Under the pieces are notes generated by a model that ran no database searches, had not been told where the DNA came from, and saw nothing but the letters and a program-made list of their open reading frames with translations. A DNA stretch of 64,000 nt from DATARH01 sp050246595 (GTDB lineage: Bacteria > Pseudomonadota > Alphaproteobacteria > ATCC43930 > CGMCC-115725): the NCBI GenBank assembly GCA_050246595.1, contig JBFWVT010000006.1, positions 66,839-130,838 of the forward strand. The letters run 5' to 3'. How positions within the stretch are numbered: the first letter of the stretch is position 1; each line of letters begins with the position of its first letter. Of this stretch, positions 44,062-52,421 are shown piece by piece. The position numbers and the translations under genes are program-made.

Positions 44062-45330
44062 CTAATCCCTCCGGGGTAACCCGATATCCCTGCGGCAGAA
44101 ACCTTCCGGCCAGTCGATCCGGTCGATCGCGGCATAGGCGCGGGCGCGGGCGGCGGCAAGATCGCTCCCGAGCGCCGTGATCCCGAGCACCCGTCCGCCG
44201 TCGGCGATAAGCCGCTCGCCGTCCCGTCTGGTGCCGGCATGGAATATCTTCACGTCCGGGTCGCTCGCGGCATTGGCAAGACCGCTTATCTCGGTGCCGC
44301 GAAGCGGGTCGTCCGGGTAGCCGCGAGCCGCCATCACGACGCACAGCGCCGTCTCGTCGTACCAGCGCAGATCGACATCCTTCAGAACGCCGTCACGCGT
44401 CGCGAGCAGCGCCGGCAGCAGGTCGCTTTTCAGTCGCATCAGCAAGGCCTGACATTCCGGGTCGCCAAAGCGGACATTGTATTCGAGCAGTTTTGCTCCC
44501 TCCTCGGTCAGCATCAGCCCGGCGTAAAGCACGCCCTTGAATGGGCGGCCGTCGCGCGCCATCGCCCGCACTGTCGGCAGCACGATCCGCTCCATGACGG
44601 CGCCCTCGACGGCCGGGGTGACCGACGGGGTGGGCGAATAGGCGCCCATGCCGCCGGTATTCGGGCCGGTATCGCCGTCGAAGGCGCGTTTGTGGTCCTG
44701 CGCCGCGGCGAGCGGCAGCGCGGTCTCGCCGTCCACCAGCGCGAAAAAGCTCGCCTCCTCGCCCGCGAGAAAATCCTCGATGACGATCTCGGCTCCGGCC
44801 GCGCCAAATCGTCCCTCTGCGAGCGCGGCATCGACCGCGTCGTTCGCCTCGGCGGTCGTGGCGGCGACGACGACCCCCTTGCCGGCGGCAAGACCGTCGG
44901 CCTTGACCACAACCGGCGCGCCATGCGCGGCGATATAGGCTTTTGCCGCCTCGGGATCGCGGAAGCGGCGGTAGGCGGCGGTCGGGATGCTCTCGCGCGC
45001 GCACAAATTTTTCATAAAGGCTTTTGAGCCTTCGAGCGCGGCGGCGGCGGCAGTGGGGCCGAACGCGGCGATACTCTCGGCTTCGAGCGTATCGACGATT
45101 CCGGCGACGAGCGGCGCCTCCGGCCCGACGACGACAAAATCGACCCGGTTGCGGCGGCAGAAATCGATGATCCCGGCCGTGTCGGTTGCGGCGAGGGGAA
45201 CGCATTCGGCGTCCTCGGCGATGCCGGCATTGCCCGGCGCGCAATAGACATGGTCGGCGAGCGGCGAGCCGGAAATGGCCCAGGCCAGCGCGTGCTCGCG
45301 CCCGCCGGAGCCGATGACGAGGATGCGCAT
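44062..45330 (-). CDS. purD: phosphoribosylamine--glycine ligase
   Basis: A 422-residue ATP-grasp enzyme that makes GAR, the substrate of PurN. MRILVIGSGGREHALAWAI, DFVVVGPEAPLVAG, VVKADGLAAGKGVVVA, AQDHKRAFDGDTGPNTGGMGAYSP and EYNVRFGDPECQ are diagnostic. The ATG at 45330 is used; the longer frame runs into repeats. It is divergent from xseA, a common alphaproteobacterial arrangement. Three palindromes fill the shared upstream region. Confidence 0.97.
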   Translation of the reverse strand: MRILVIGSGGREHALAWAISGSPLADHVYCAPGNAGIAEDAECVPLAATDTAGIIDFCRRNRVDFVVVGPEAPLVAGIVDTLEAESIAAFGPTAAAAALEGSKAFMKNLCARESIPTAAYRRFRDPEAAKAYIAAHGAPVVVKADGLAAGKGVVVAATTAEANDAVDAALAEGRFGAAGAEIVIEDFLAGEEASFFALVDGETALPLAAAQDHKRAFDGDTGPNTGGMGAYSPTPSVTPAVEGAVMERIVLPTVRAMARDGRPFKGVLYAGLMLTEEGAKLLEYNVRFGDPECQALLMRLKSDLLPALLATRDGVLKDVDLRWYDETALCVVMAARGYPDDPLRGTEISGLANAASDPDVKIFHAGTRRDGERLIADGGRVLGITALGSDLAAARARAYAAIDRIDWPEGFCRRDIGLPRRD

Positions 45331-45349
45331 TACCGGACACCAGGAAGAA

Positions 45350-45537
45350 CCCTCTCTCCCCTTGGGGAGAGAGGGGGAATTGCGGCGTGGGTCATCGGTT
45401 CCGGACCCCAAAACCCTCTCCCGCATCGCGGGAGAGGGGGAACCGCTCGCGATCGCGAGCGGTGGGTGAGGGTCGATGGGGCCGAGTGTTGCTCTGGTCC
45501 CTCGAACCTCTTCCCTCTCCCCCATTGGGGGAGAGGG
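45350..45537. repeat. three perfect palindromes in the purD-xseA divergent gap
   Basis: Hairpins with stems of 12, 11 and 11 base pairs lie at 45350-45375, 45414-45438 and 45513-45537, all of the form ccctctccc/gggagaggg. A further palindrome ccgctcgcga-tcgcgagcgg lies at 45443-45462. They occupy the region where both promoters would be expected. This may affect transcription or transcript stability of both genes. Confidence 0.85.
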
Positions 45538-45593
45538 AGAGCAACTTTGGCGCCCGCGTCGCGCCGGCGTCCCGTCTCCGGTAGAATGGCGTC

Positions 45594-47102
45594 ATGGATG
45601 ACCTGCCGCTGACCGAAGCTGCCGCCTGGAACGATGCCGCCCAGCCGGCCGCAAGACCAAACCTGCCCGAGTATACCGTCTCCGAGCTGTCGCTGGCACT
45701 GAAGCGCGCGATCGAGGACGGGTTCGGCTTTGTCCGCGTGCGCGGCGAGGTGTCCGGCTGGAAGCGGCACGGCTCGGGGCATTGCTATTTCGCGCTGAAG
45801 GACAGCGACGCCGTCATCGACGCGGTGTGCTGGCGCGGCACCGCGACCCGCCTCGATATCAAACCCGAGGACGGGATGGAGGTCGTGTGCAGCGGCAGGC
45901 TGACGACCTATGCCGGGCGCTCGAAATACCAGCTCGTCGTCGAGCGGATCGAACTGGCCGGGATCGGCGCGCTGTTGAAGCTGCTCGAAGAACGCCGGCA
46001 AAGGCTCATGGCCGAGGGGCTGTTCGCGGCCGAGCGAAAGAGGAAACTGCCGTTTCTGCCCGAGGTGATCGGCATCGTGACCTCGCCGACCGGGGCGGTA
46101 ATCCGCGATATCCTGCACCGGCTGGCCGACCGTTTCCCGCGCCGGGTGCTGCTGTGGCCGGTGGCGGTGCAGGGCGACGGCGCGGCGGCGCAGATCGCGG
46201 CGGCGATCGAAGGCTTCAACCGGATCGCGCCGGGCGGCCCCGGCGATACCGGCGTGCCGCGTCCCGATCTGCTGATCGTCGCGCGCGGCGGCGGCAGCAT
46301 CGAGGATCTGATGGCGTTCAACGAGGAGATCGTCGTGCGCGCCGCGGCTGCCTCGGCGATCCCGCTGATCTCGGCGGTCGGCCACGAGACCGACACGACC
46401 TTGATCGACCACGCCAGCGACCGGCGCGCCCCGACCCCGACCGCGGCGGCCGAGATGGCGGTGCCGGTGCGGCTCGATCTCGTCGCCGATCTCGGCGGCA
46501 GGGCGGCGCGGCTGGCCGGCGGGCTGTCGCGGCTGCTGACCGAGTCGCGGCTGCATCTGGCCGGGCTGGCGCGCGGTCTGCCCGATCCGCAGGACCTGTT
46601 GGGCGCTGCGGCGCAGCGGCTCGACGACCGCAGCGAGCGCCTGCTTCTCGCGATCGGCGCACGCTTCGCCGCGGCGCGGCAGCGTCTCGATCTCGCCGCT
46701 TCCGGGTTGCGCCCGGCGGCGCTGGCCGGCGATGTCGAGAGGGCGCGCGAGCGCTTCGCCGCGGTCGAAAACCGCCTTGCCCCCGCGATGACCCGCGTCG
46801 TCGCCGGAAAGCGCGATGCGCTCGACAATTTTGCCGGAAGGCTCGCCACCCATTCGGAGCGGCACGAAAGCCTCCTGGCGCGCGGTTATGTCGTCGTGCG
46901 CGACGCGGCCGGCGCGGTCGTCACCGAGGCGGCGGCGGTGCGGCCCAACACAGCCCTTGAACTCGAATTTCATGACGGCAAGGTAGGGGTCGTCGCCGGT
47001 GTCGGTGCCAGTGTCGGTGCCGGGGGAGGCGGTCCGCGGCGGGCGGCTCGGCGCACCGCGTCGCGGATCGGTCAGCCCAGCCTGTTCGATGGAGATTGCT
47101 GA
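45594..47102 (+). CDS. xseA: exodeoxyribonuclease VII large subunit
   Basis: A 502-residue subunit of the single-strand nuclease exonuclease VII. The OB-fold opens EYTVSELSLALKRAIEDGFGFVRVRGEVSGWKRHGSGHCYFALKD. The catalytic core holds IGIVTSPTGAVIRDIL, LIVARGGGSIEDLMAFNEE and PLISAVGHETDTTLIDHASDRRAPTPTAAAE (given by parts). A helical arm and the IGQPSLFDGDC tail follow. The stop directly abuts the rph start. xseB is not in the window. Confidence 0.97.
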   Translation: MDDLPLTEAAAWNDAAQPAARPNLPEYTVSELSLALKRAIEDGFGFVRVRGEVSGWKRHGSGHCYFALKDSDAVIDAVCWRGTATRLDIKPEDGMEVVCSGRLTTYAGRSKYQLVVERIELAGIGALLKLLEERRQRLMAEGLFAAERKRKLPFLPEVIGIVTSPTGAVIRDILHRLADRFPRRVLLWPVAVQGDGAAAQIAAAIEGFNRIAPGGPGDTGVPRPDLLIVARGGGSIEDLMAFNEEIVVRAAAASAIPLISAVGHETDTTLIDHASDRRAPTPTAAAEMAVPVRLDLVADLGGRAARLAGGLSRLLTESRLHLAGLARGLPDPQDLLGAAAQRLDDRSERLLLAIGARFAAARQRLDLAASGLRPAALAGDVERARERFAAVENRLAPAMTRVVAGKRDALDNFAGRLATHSERHESLLARGYVVVRDAAGAVVTEAAAVRPNTALELEFHDGKVGVVAGVGASVGAGGGGPRRAARRTASRIGQPSLFDGDC

Positions 47103-47822
47103 ATGCGCCCTTCCGGCCGCGCCCCCGACGCGCTGCGCCCGGTCCGTCTGGAGCCGGGTTTCGCCAAATACGCCGAGGGGTCGTGCCTGGCGCGGTTCGG
47201 CGACACGCACGTGCTGTGCACGGCTTCGGTCGAGGAGCGCGTGCCGCCGTTTCTGCGCAATACCGGACGCGGCTGGGTCACGGCCGAATACGGCATGCTG
47301 CCGCGCTCGACGCATACCCGCACCGACCGCGAGGCGGCGCGCGGCCGGCAGAGCGGGCGCACGCAGGAGATCCAGCGGCTGATCGGCCGCAGCCTGCGCG
47401 CCGTCACCGATCTTGCCGCGCTTGGCGAGCGCCAGATCCGGATCGATTGCGACGTGCTGCAGGCCGATGGCGGCACCCGCACGGCCGCGATCACCGGCAG
47501 CTATGTCGCGCTGTATCAGGCGCTGGCGAAATTCGTCAGGGATGGGCTGTTGCCCGCCGTGCCGCTCAACGACAGCGTCGCGGCGGTGTCATGCGGCGTG
47601 TGCGATGGGGTCGCGGTGCTCGATCTGGATTATGCCGAGGATTCGCAGGCGATGACCGACGCCAATTTTGTGCTGACCGGGACAGGCGGCATCGTCGAGA
47701 TCCAGGCGACGGCGGAAGGCGCGCCGTTCGACGAGGCGGCGTTCGCGCGGATGCTGGCACTGGCGCGCGCCGGGATCGCCGAATTGACCGCGCGGCAGCG
47801 CGAAGCGCTCGGGCTGGGTTGA
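47103..47822 (+). CDS. rph: ribonuclease PH
   Basis: A 239-residue phosphorolytic 3' exonuclease that trims tRNA 3' ends. MRPSGRAPDALRPVRLEPGF, TEYGMLPRSTHTRTDREAARGRQSGRTQEIQRLIGRSLR (read in parts), DCDVLQADGGTRTAAITG and DLDYAEDSQAMTDANFVLTG are diagnostic. It starts one base after xseA stops and is followed without gap by rdgB, so xseA-rph-rdgB-hemW looks like one transcript. Confidence 0.97.
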   Translation: MRPSGRAPDALRPVRLEPGFAKYAEGSCLARFGDTHVLCTASVEERVPPFLRNTGRGWVTAEYGMLPRSTHTRTDREAARGRQSGRTQEIQRLIGRSLRAVTDLAALGERQIRIDCDVLQADGGTRTAAITGSYVALYQALAKFVRDGLLPAVPLNDSVAAVSCGVCDGVAVLDLDYAEDSQAMTDANFVLTGTGGIVEIQATAEGAPFDEAAFARMLALARAGIAELTARQREALGLG

Positions 47823-48434
47823 ATGGCGGCGGGGCGGATTGTCGCCGGCGAGCGGCTGGTCGTCGCCAGCCACAATCCCGGCAAGGTCGTCGAGATCGAG
47901 GCGTTGCTCAGGCCGTTCGGGGTCGCGGCGGTCGGTGCCGCTTCGCTCGGCCTGAAGGAGCCGGAGGAGACCGGCGCGACATTTGAAGAAAACGCCGCGT
48001 TGAAGGCGCGGGCCGCGAGCGAGGCCAGCGGGCTGGTTGCGCTTGCCGACGATTCCGGCCTGGTCGTGCCGGCGCTGGGCGGCGCTCCGGGGATTTATTC
48101 GGCGCGCTGGGCCGGGCCGGGCAAGGATTTTTCCCATGCGATGGAGCGGGTGTGGCGCGAGCTTGGCGCTATGGGCATTGGAGAGGGGGACCGGCGCGCC
48201 CATTTCGTGGCGGTGCTGGCGCTGACGTGGCCCGACGGCGAGATCGCGGGCTTCCGCGGCGAGGTCCACGGCCGGCTGGTCTGGCCGCCGCGCGGCGAAC
48301 GCGGCTTCGGCTACGATCCGATGTTCGTCCCCGACGGTTACGAGATGACCTTCGGCGAGATCGACCCGGACGAGAAGCACCGCATCAGCCACCGGGCGCG
48401 GGCTTTCGAGAAGCTGGTGAAGGAGTGTTTTTGA
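47823..48434 (+). CDS. rdgB: XTP/dITP pyrophosphatase
   Basis: A 203-residue house-cleaning enzyme that removes non-canonical purine nucleotides. VVASHNPGKVVEIEALL, TFEENAALKARAAS, ALADDSGLVVPALGGAPGIYSARWAG, ERGFGYDPMFVPDGY and HRISHRARAFEKL are the family motifs. It is coupled to rph upstream. Its stop overlaps the TTG proposed for hemW. Confidence 0.97.
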   Translation: MAAGRIVAGERLVVASHNPGKVVEIEALLRPFGVAAVGAASLGLKEPEETGATFEENAALKARAASEASGLVALADDSGLVVPALGGAPGIYSARWAGPGKDFSHAMERVWRELGAMGIGEGDRRAHFVAVLALTWPDGEIAGFRGEVHGRLVWPPRGERGFGYDPMFVPDGYEMTFGEIDPDEKHRISHRARAFEKLVKECF

Positions 48435-49696
48435 GCGACAAAGCCCCCACCCCGACCCTCCCCCGCTTGCGGGGAAGGGGGACTGGAGCCGCCGAGACGC
48501 CGGACTCCCTCCCCCGCGCGCGGGGGAGGGGTGGGGTGGGGGCTGAAGCCGGCGAGCCGCTCGCGGTCTATATCCACTGGCCGTTCTGCCGGTCGAAATG
48601 CCCGTATTGCGATTTCAACAGCCATGTGCGCGAGCGGATCGACAAAGAACGCTGGACGCATACCTTGCTCGCCGATCTCGACCGGCAGGCTGCACTCGTC
48701 CCGGACCGCGAGGTCGTGTCGATCTTTTTCGGCGGCGGAACGCCGTCGCTGATGCCGCCCGAGACGGTCGCGGCGCTGATTGAACGGGTGCGGACGCTGT
48801 GGCCGGTCGCGCCCGATCTCGAAATCACACTGGAGGCCAACCCGAATTCGGCGGAGGCCGAGCGCTTCGCAGGTTTCGCCCGGGCCGGGGTCAACCGGCT
48901 GTCGCTCGGCGTCCAGGCGCTCGATCCCGAGGCGCTGCAGTTTCTCGGGCGCCGGCACGACCGCGACGAGGCGATCGCGGCGATCCGTCTGGCGCGCGAT
49001 ATCTTTCCCCGGTATTCGTTCGACCTGATCTACGCCCGCCCCGGCCAAAGCCCGGCCGCCTGGGACAAGGAGCTGAGCGAAGCGCTGACGCTCGCCGGCG
49101 AGCACCTGTCTCTGTATCAGCTCACGATCGAGCCGGACACCGCCTTTGGCAACCGCGCGGCGCGCGGCGAGACGCTCGCGGCCGATGAGGACGCCGCCGC
49201 CGCATTGTTCGAGTTGACGCAGCACCGTCTCTCGGCGGCCGGGCTGCCGGCCTATGAAATCTCGAACCATGCCAGACCCGGCGCCGAATGCCGGCACAAT
49301 CTCGTGTATTGGCGCTATCAGGATTATCTCGGGATCGGCCCCGGCGCACATGGCCGCGTGACCCGGTGCGGCGGCAAGATCGCGACGATGCAGCTTCGCG
49401 CTCCCGAGGCTTGGCTCGCTGCTGTTGAAAGCGGTGGGACGGCGATTGCGGAGACAGCCCCGATTGCGCGCGAGGGCGCGGTCGAGGAGATGGTCATGAT
49501 GGGGCTGCGGCTGGTCGCGGGCGTCTCGCGGCCCCGCCTCGAAGCACTGGCCGATACGGATGTCGAGGCGCTGTTCGGGCCGGCGCTGCCCCGGCTGATC
49601 GAGGGCGGGTTTCTGACGCTCGACGACGACCGCCTCGCCGCGACCGCGGCGGGGCGCCAGCGGCTCAACGCGGTGCTCGGCGCACTGTTCACTTAA
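48431..49696 (+). CDS. hemW: heme chaperone HemW (radical SAM)
   Basis: A radical SAM protein of 421 residues if TTG 48431 is the start. The cluster motif is FCRSKCPYCDFNSHV, then FFGGGTPSLMPP, NRLSLGVQALDPEALQFLGRRH (SAM site) and YEISNHARPGAECRHNLVYWRYQDYLGIGPGAHG. It binds heme and serves heme trafficking; the HNxxYW motif marks HemW. TTG 48431 overlaps the rdgB stop with AAGGAG upstream. However, the first 35 residues (TPTLPRLRGRG and so on) are a translated palindrome. GTG 48536, right before LAVYIHW, would give a normal N-terminus with a repeat-supplied GGGGAGGGG. Confidence 0.93.
   Translation: MSDKAPTPTLPRLRGRGTGAAETPDSLPRARGRGGVGAEAGEPLAVYIHWPFCRSKCPYCDFNSHVRERIDKERWTHTLLADLDRQAALVPDREVVSIFFGGGTPSLMPPETVAALIERVRTLWPVAPDLEITLEANPNSAEAERFAGFARAGVNRLSLGVQALDPEALQFLGRRHDRDEAIAAIRLARDIFPRYSFDLIYARPGQSPAAWDKELSEALTLAGEHLSLYQLTIEPDTAFGNRAARGETLAADEDAAAALFELTQHRLSAAGLPAYEISNHARPGAECRHNLVYWRYQDYLGIGPGAHGRVTRCGGKIATMQLRAPEAWLAAVESGGTAIAETAPIAREGAVEEMVMMGLRLVAGVSRPRLEALADTDVEALFGPALPRLIEGGFLTLDDDRLAATAAGRQRLNAVLGALFT
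48444..48541. repeat. palindrome element inside the hemW start region
   Basis: Two hairpins, ccctcccccgc-tt-gcggggaaggg (about 48457) and the perfect 12-base-pair ccctcccccgcg/cgcgggggaggg at 48507-48530, are flanked by acccc and ggggt tracts. It is the same family as 23508. It sits between the overlapping TTG and the conserved part of HemW. Confidence 0.85.
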
Positions 49697-50493
49697 GACT
49701 TTTCAGGACCGATAGAAGCTGATGCAGCATCATAAACCTCTTCCTCTATTAACCTCATATTGTCGAATTCAGTCCATGAAAAAATAAAAGATTTGCTTTC
49801 CGATTTTGTGTCATCTGCGGCAACAAGAATCGTTATTCGGAATAAACCTGGAGTCTCAATTTCTAGAGAAAATACTGTGTTCGGCATTCCGAATAACGGG
49901 CATGGATAAGAATATGTTTCTCCCATCATAAAAAGCCGCACGCGCTGTGACAACCCCGCAGGAATCAGGGCGCGCTCATTATCTCGTAGGTTCCTGCCGC
50001 TCCATTCGCACCGCGCAGGCTGATCAACTAAACGCTTAACGTTTTTCAGGTCTCTGTCAATAAGATAAACGGCAGTTACCCACACTTCACAATTGATAAG
50101 AGGCGCATCAGTTGCGCTTTTGACGATTATTTGCGCATACTTGAAGTGTTCGCCCTTAGCGCTGATGGAGTCATATACGCCGTCATCGTCTTCTCCGCAT
50201 ATAAGAATTTTTGGAGATAGCCTGTCTGCCAATTTTTGACGCTCCATGCGCTCTATTATCCAGGCACTCCGCGTCGCCGCTACAATGGAGGTAACCAACA
50301 ACGCCGTTGGTATGAATGCGCCGACGGCAATCTTTATCCATAAATCCTCTATATCATCCAAGGCAAAGATAGGAATTAGAACTGCCGCCAATGCCGCAAA
50401 TACTGCATATGGGGCAGCATGCTGCCCTGTAACGGTCCTCCTCCATTCTGAGAAGACGGCTCGATTAAAAGTGCGTGGTGCCAATTCTTGCAT
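49693..50493 (-). CDS. AT-rich orphan membrane protein
   Basis: A 266-residue protein of no recognised family. Two membrane helices lie near residues 28-46 and 53-74 (AVFAALAAVLIPIFAL and IAVGAFIPTALLVTSIVAA). A cytosolic part of about 190 residues follows, ending in DNMRLIEEEVYDAASASIGPEKS (read in parts). The DNA is clearly AT-richer than all its neighbours and third positions are not GC-biased, so it was probably acquired recently. It overlaps the end of hemW by four bases and ends 18 bases before the ABC-2 permease gene. Confidence 0.8.
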   Translation of the reverse strand: MQELAPRTFNRAVFSEWRRTVTGQHAAPYAVFAALAAVLIPIFALDDIEDLWIKIAVGAFIPTALLVTSIVAATRSAWIIERMERQKLADRLSPKILICGEDDDGVYDSISAKGEHFKYAQIIVKSATDAPLINCEVWVTAVYLIDRDLKNVKRLVDQPARCEWSGRNLRDNERALIPAGLSQRVRLFMMGETYSYPCPLFGMPNTVFSLEIETPGLFRITILVAADDTKSESKSFIFSWTEFDNMRLIEEEVYDAASASIGPEKS

Positions 50494-50511
50494 CGCGGGG
50501 AGGGAATTCAG

Positions 50512-51327
50512 TTATTCGCCCATCTGCAACAGCGCGCCGCGGCGACGGGCGTCGTGGAAGGCGATGAAGAAAATCGCCGCACCAATCGCGAGATAAACAA
50601 CGTCGAGAGCAACCGCCGACAGGAAATAATCGGTGCGGAAGACGTTCTCGAGCAGCACCGCGCGCATCCCCTCGAAGACGTGCGTCGAGGGCAGCGCCCA
50701 GGCGACAGGTCGCAGCCATTCCGGCAAAGTCGTCACCGGGTAATAGACGCAGCTCAGCGGCGCGATCGCGAAAATGACGGTCCAGGCCAGGCTCTCGGCG
50801 CCCATCCCGTGGCGCAGGATCATGCCGCAGATCGCCAGACCCAGCGCCCAGCCCATCGCCATCAGCACGGCGACAAAGGCGACCAGCGCCAGACCCATGT
50901 CAAAGATCGAATAGTGATACAGCGGGATGGCCAGCAGCATCGCCGGCAGAATGCCGATCGCGACCCGGATCACGCTCATCGCCAAGAGCGAGATCAGCCA
51001 CTCGTAAGGCCGCAGCGGCGTCACAAAGAGCTGCCCGAGATTGCGCGACCACATTTCTTCGAGAAACGAGATCGACAGACCGAGCTGGCTGCGGAACAAG
51101 AGGTCCCACAGCATCACCGCGGCGAGCAGCACGCCGAAGGCCTGCGCGACATAGCTGGAATTCTGCGCCAGGAACTGGCTCATGAACCCCCAGATCAGCA
51201 TCTGCAGGGTCGGCCAGTACAACAGCTCCAAGGTGCGCGGCCACGAGCTGCGCAGGATGTACAGATAACGCAGCAGCATCGCCCAGATTCGGGAGGGCGA
51301 GAAACGGGTCTCGCCAAAGCGGCGCAT
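50512..51327 (-). CDS. ABC-2 type exporter permease
   Basis: A 271-residue permease with about six hydrophobic segments. LELLYWPTLQMLIWGFMSQFL, LRPYEWLISLLAMSVIRVAIG and LSCVYYPVTTLPEWLRPVAWALPSTHVFEGMRA (read in parts) are typical of ABC-2 type exporters. The start at 51327 (MRRFGETRFS) is preferred since the extra codons run into a repeat. Its ATPase partner lies upstream on the same strand, separated by a 207-base palindrome region. The cargo is unknown. Confidence 0.87.
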   Translation of the reverse strand: MRRFGETRFSPSRIWAMLLRYLYILRSSWPRTLELLYWPTLQMLIWGFMSQFLAQNSSYVAQAFGVLLAAVMLWDLLFRSQLGLSISFLEEMWSRNLGQLFVTPLRPYEWLISLLAMSVIRVAIGILPAMLLAIPLYHYSIFDMGLALVAFVAVLMAMGWALGLAICGMILRHGMGAESLAWTVIFAIAPLSCVYYPVTTLPEWLRPVAWALPSTHVFEGMRAVLLENVFRTDYFLSAVALDVVYLAIGAAIFFIAFHDARRRGALLQMGE

Positions 51328-51387
51328 CGCGCGGCGGGATTGTCTGGAATGCAGCACGTCAAATACGTGTGTTGAAGCCGACAGGAA

Positions 51388-51515
51388 CCCCCTCTCCCCC
51401 ACCGGGAGAGAGGGTCGGGGTGAGGGGGCGAACGGATTGCCGGTTTTCGGCCGGCTTGCCGGCGGGACGCCGGCAGTCCGACACGGCGATGACCCTCTCC
51501 CGCGATACGGAGAGG
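51388..51515. repeat. palindromes between ABC ATPase and permease genes
   Basis: A C/T-rich versus G/A-rich hairpin near 51390-51425, the ggccggc-tgccggcgggacgccggc element at 51449-51479 (also at 42803) and a further ccctctcccgc tract at about 51492 fill the gap. They may separate or stabilise the two cistrons of the transporter. Confidence 0.75.
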
Positions 51516-51534
51516 ATGATGCCGGCCGACCGGA

Positions 51535-52284
51535 TCACTCCACCGGCTCCAGGCTGCGCTTGTCGCGGGCGATGTGGAGAAAAACCTCTTCGAGATTGGC
51601 GCGGCCGTAGCGGTCGATCAGCTCGCCGGGGCTGCCGCGATCGACGATGCGTCCCTCTTTCATCATCATGACCTGGGAGCACAGCCGCTCGACCTCGGCC
51701 ATGTTGTGCGAGGCCAGCAGGATCGTCGCGCCGGTGCGGTCGCGGTAATCCTCAAGATAGGAGCGCACCCAGTCGCCGGTATCCGGATCGAGCGAGGCGG
51801 TCGGCTCGTCGAGCAGCAGCAGCTCGGGCTGGTTGAGCAATGCCTTTGCGATCGCGACCCGGGTCTTCTGTCCCGACGACAATTTTCCGGACGGCCGGTC
51901 GAGCAGCCGGTCGATCTGCAGATCGGCGGCCAGTTGCGCGATACGCTCGCTGCGCCCTCTGACGCCGTAAAGCCGGGCGTAGATGCTCAGGTTCTGCCGC
52001 ACGGTCAGCCGGTGCGGCAGGTCGACATAAGGTGACGAAAAATTCATCCGCGGCAGGACACGATAGCGGTGGCGCAGCACATCCTCGCCGAGGACGCGGA
52101 CCGTGCCGGAGGTCGGCAGCAGCAGACCCAGGAGGATCGACAATGTCGTCGTCTTGCCGGCGCCGTTGCCGCCGAGCAGCGCCGCCGTCACGCCGGGCAT
52201 GACGGTAAAACCGATGCCGTTTACCGCGACGGTATCGCCGTACCGTTTGACGAGGTTCTCGACCAGGATGACGGGTTCGGGCAT
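51535..52284 (-). CDS. ABC transporter ATP-binding protein
   Basis: A 249-residue ATPase. Walker A is GGNGAGKTTTL near residue 38, the signature is KLSSGQKTRVAIAKAL, Walker B is LLLLDEPTASLDPDT and the switch is ASHN. MNFSSPYVDLPHRLTVRQNL is the Q-loop region typical of ABC-2 exporters (NatA/drug type). The start MPEPVILVENLVKRYG at 52284 fits. It pairs with the permease at 50512 and is divergent from regB. Confidence 0.93.
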   Translation of the reverse strand: MPEPVILVENLVKRYGDTVAVNGIGFTVMPGVTAALLGGNGAGKTTTLSILLGLLLPTSGTVRVLGEDVLRHRYRVLPRMNFSSPYVDLPHRLTVRQNLSIYARLYGVRGRSERIAQLAADLQIDRLLDRPSGKLSSGQKTRVAIAKALLNQPELLLLDEPTASLDPDTGDWVRSYLEDYRDRTGATILLASHNMAEVERLCSQVMMMKEGRIVDRGSPGELIDRYGRANLEEVFLHIARDKRSLEPVE

Positions 52285-52421
52285 CGCCCCTATATGGCCC
52301 TGCAGCGCGACAACACCTACGCGAGAACAGCCGGGAGAGCCGCGGCATTCCGCACCGCCGGCGCAGCCCCGGCCAGCGCACACCCCCGGCCCGCAAAAAG
52401 CGCCGGCCAAGGAGCCCGCCC

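Noticed and set aside
45350..45537. A CRISPR-like array of regular palindromes.
   Set aside because: The hairpins differ in sequence and spacing and have no uniform spacers or cas genes.
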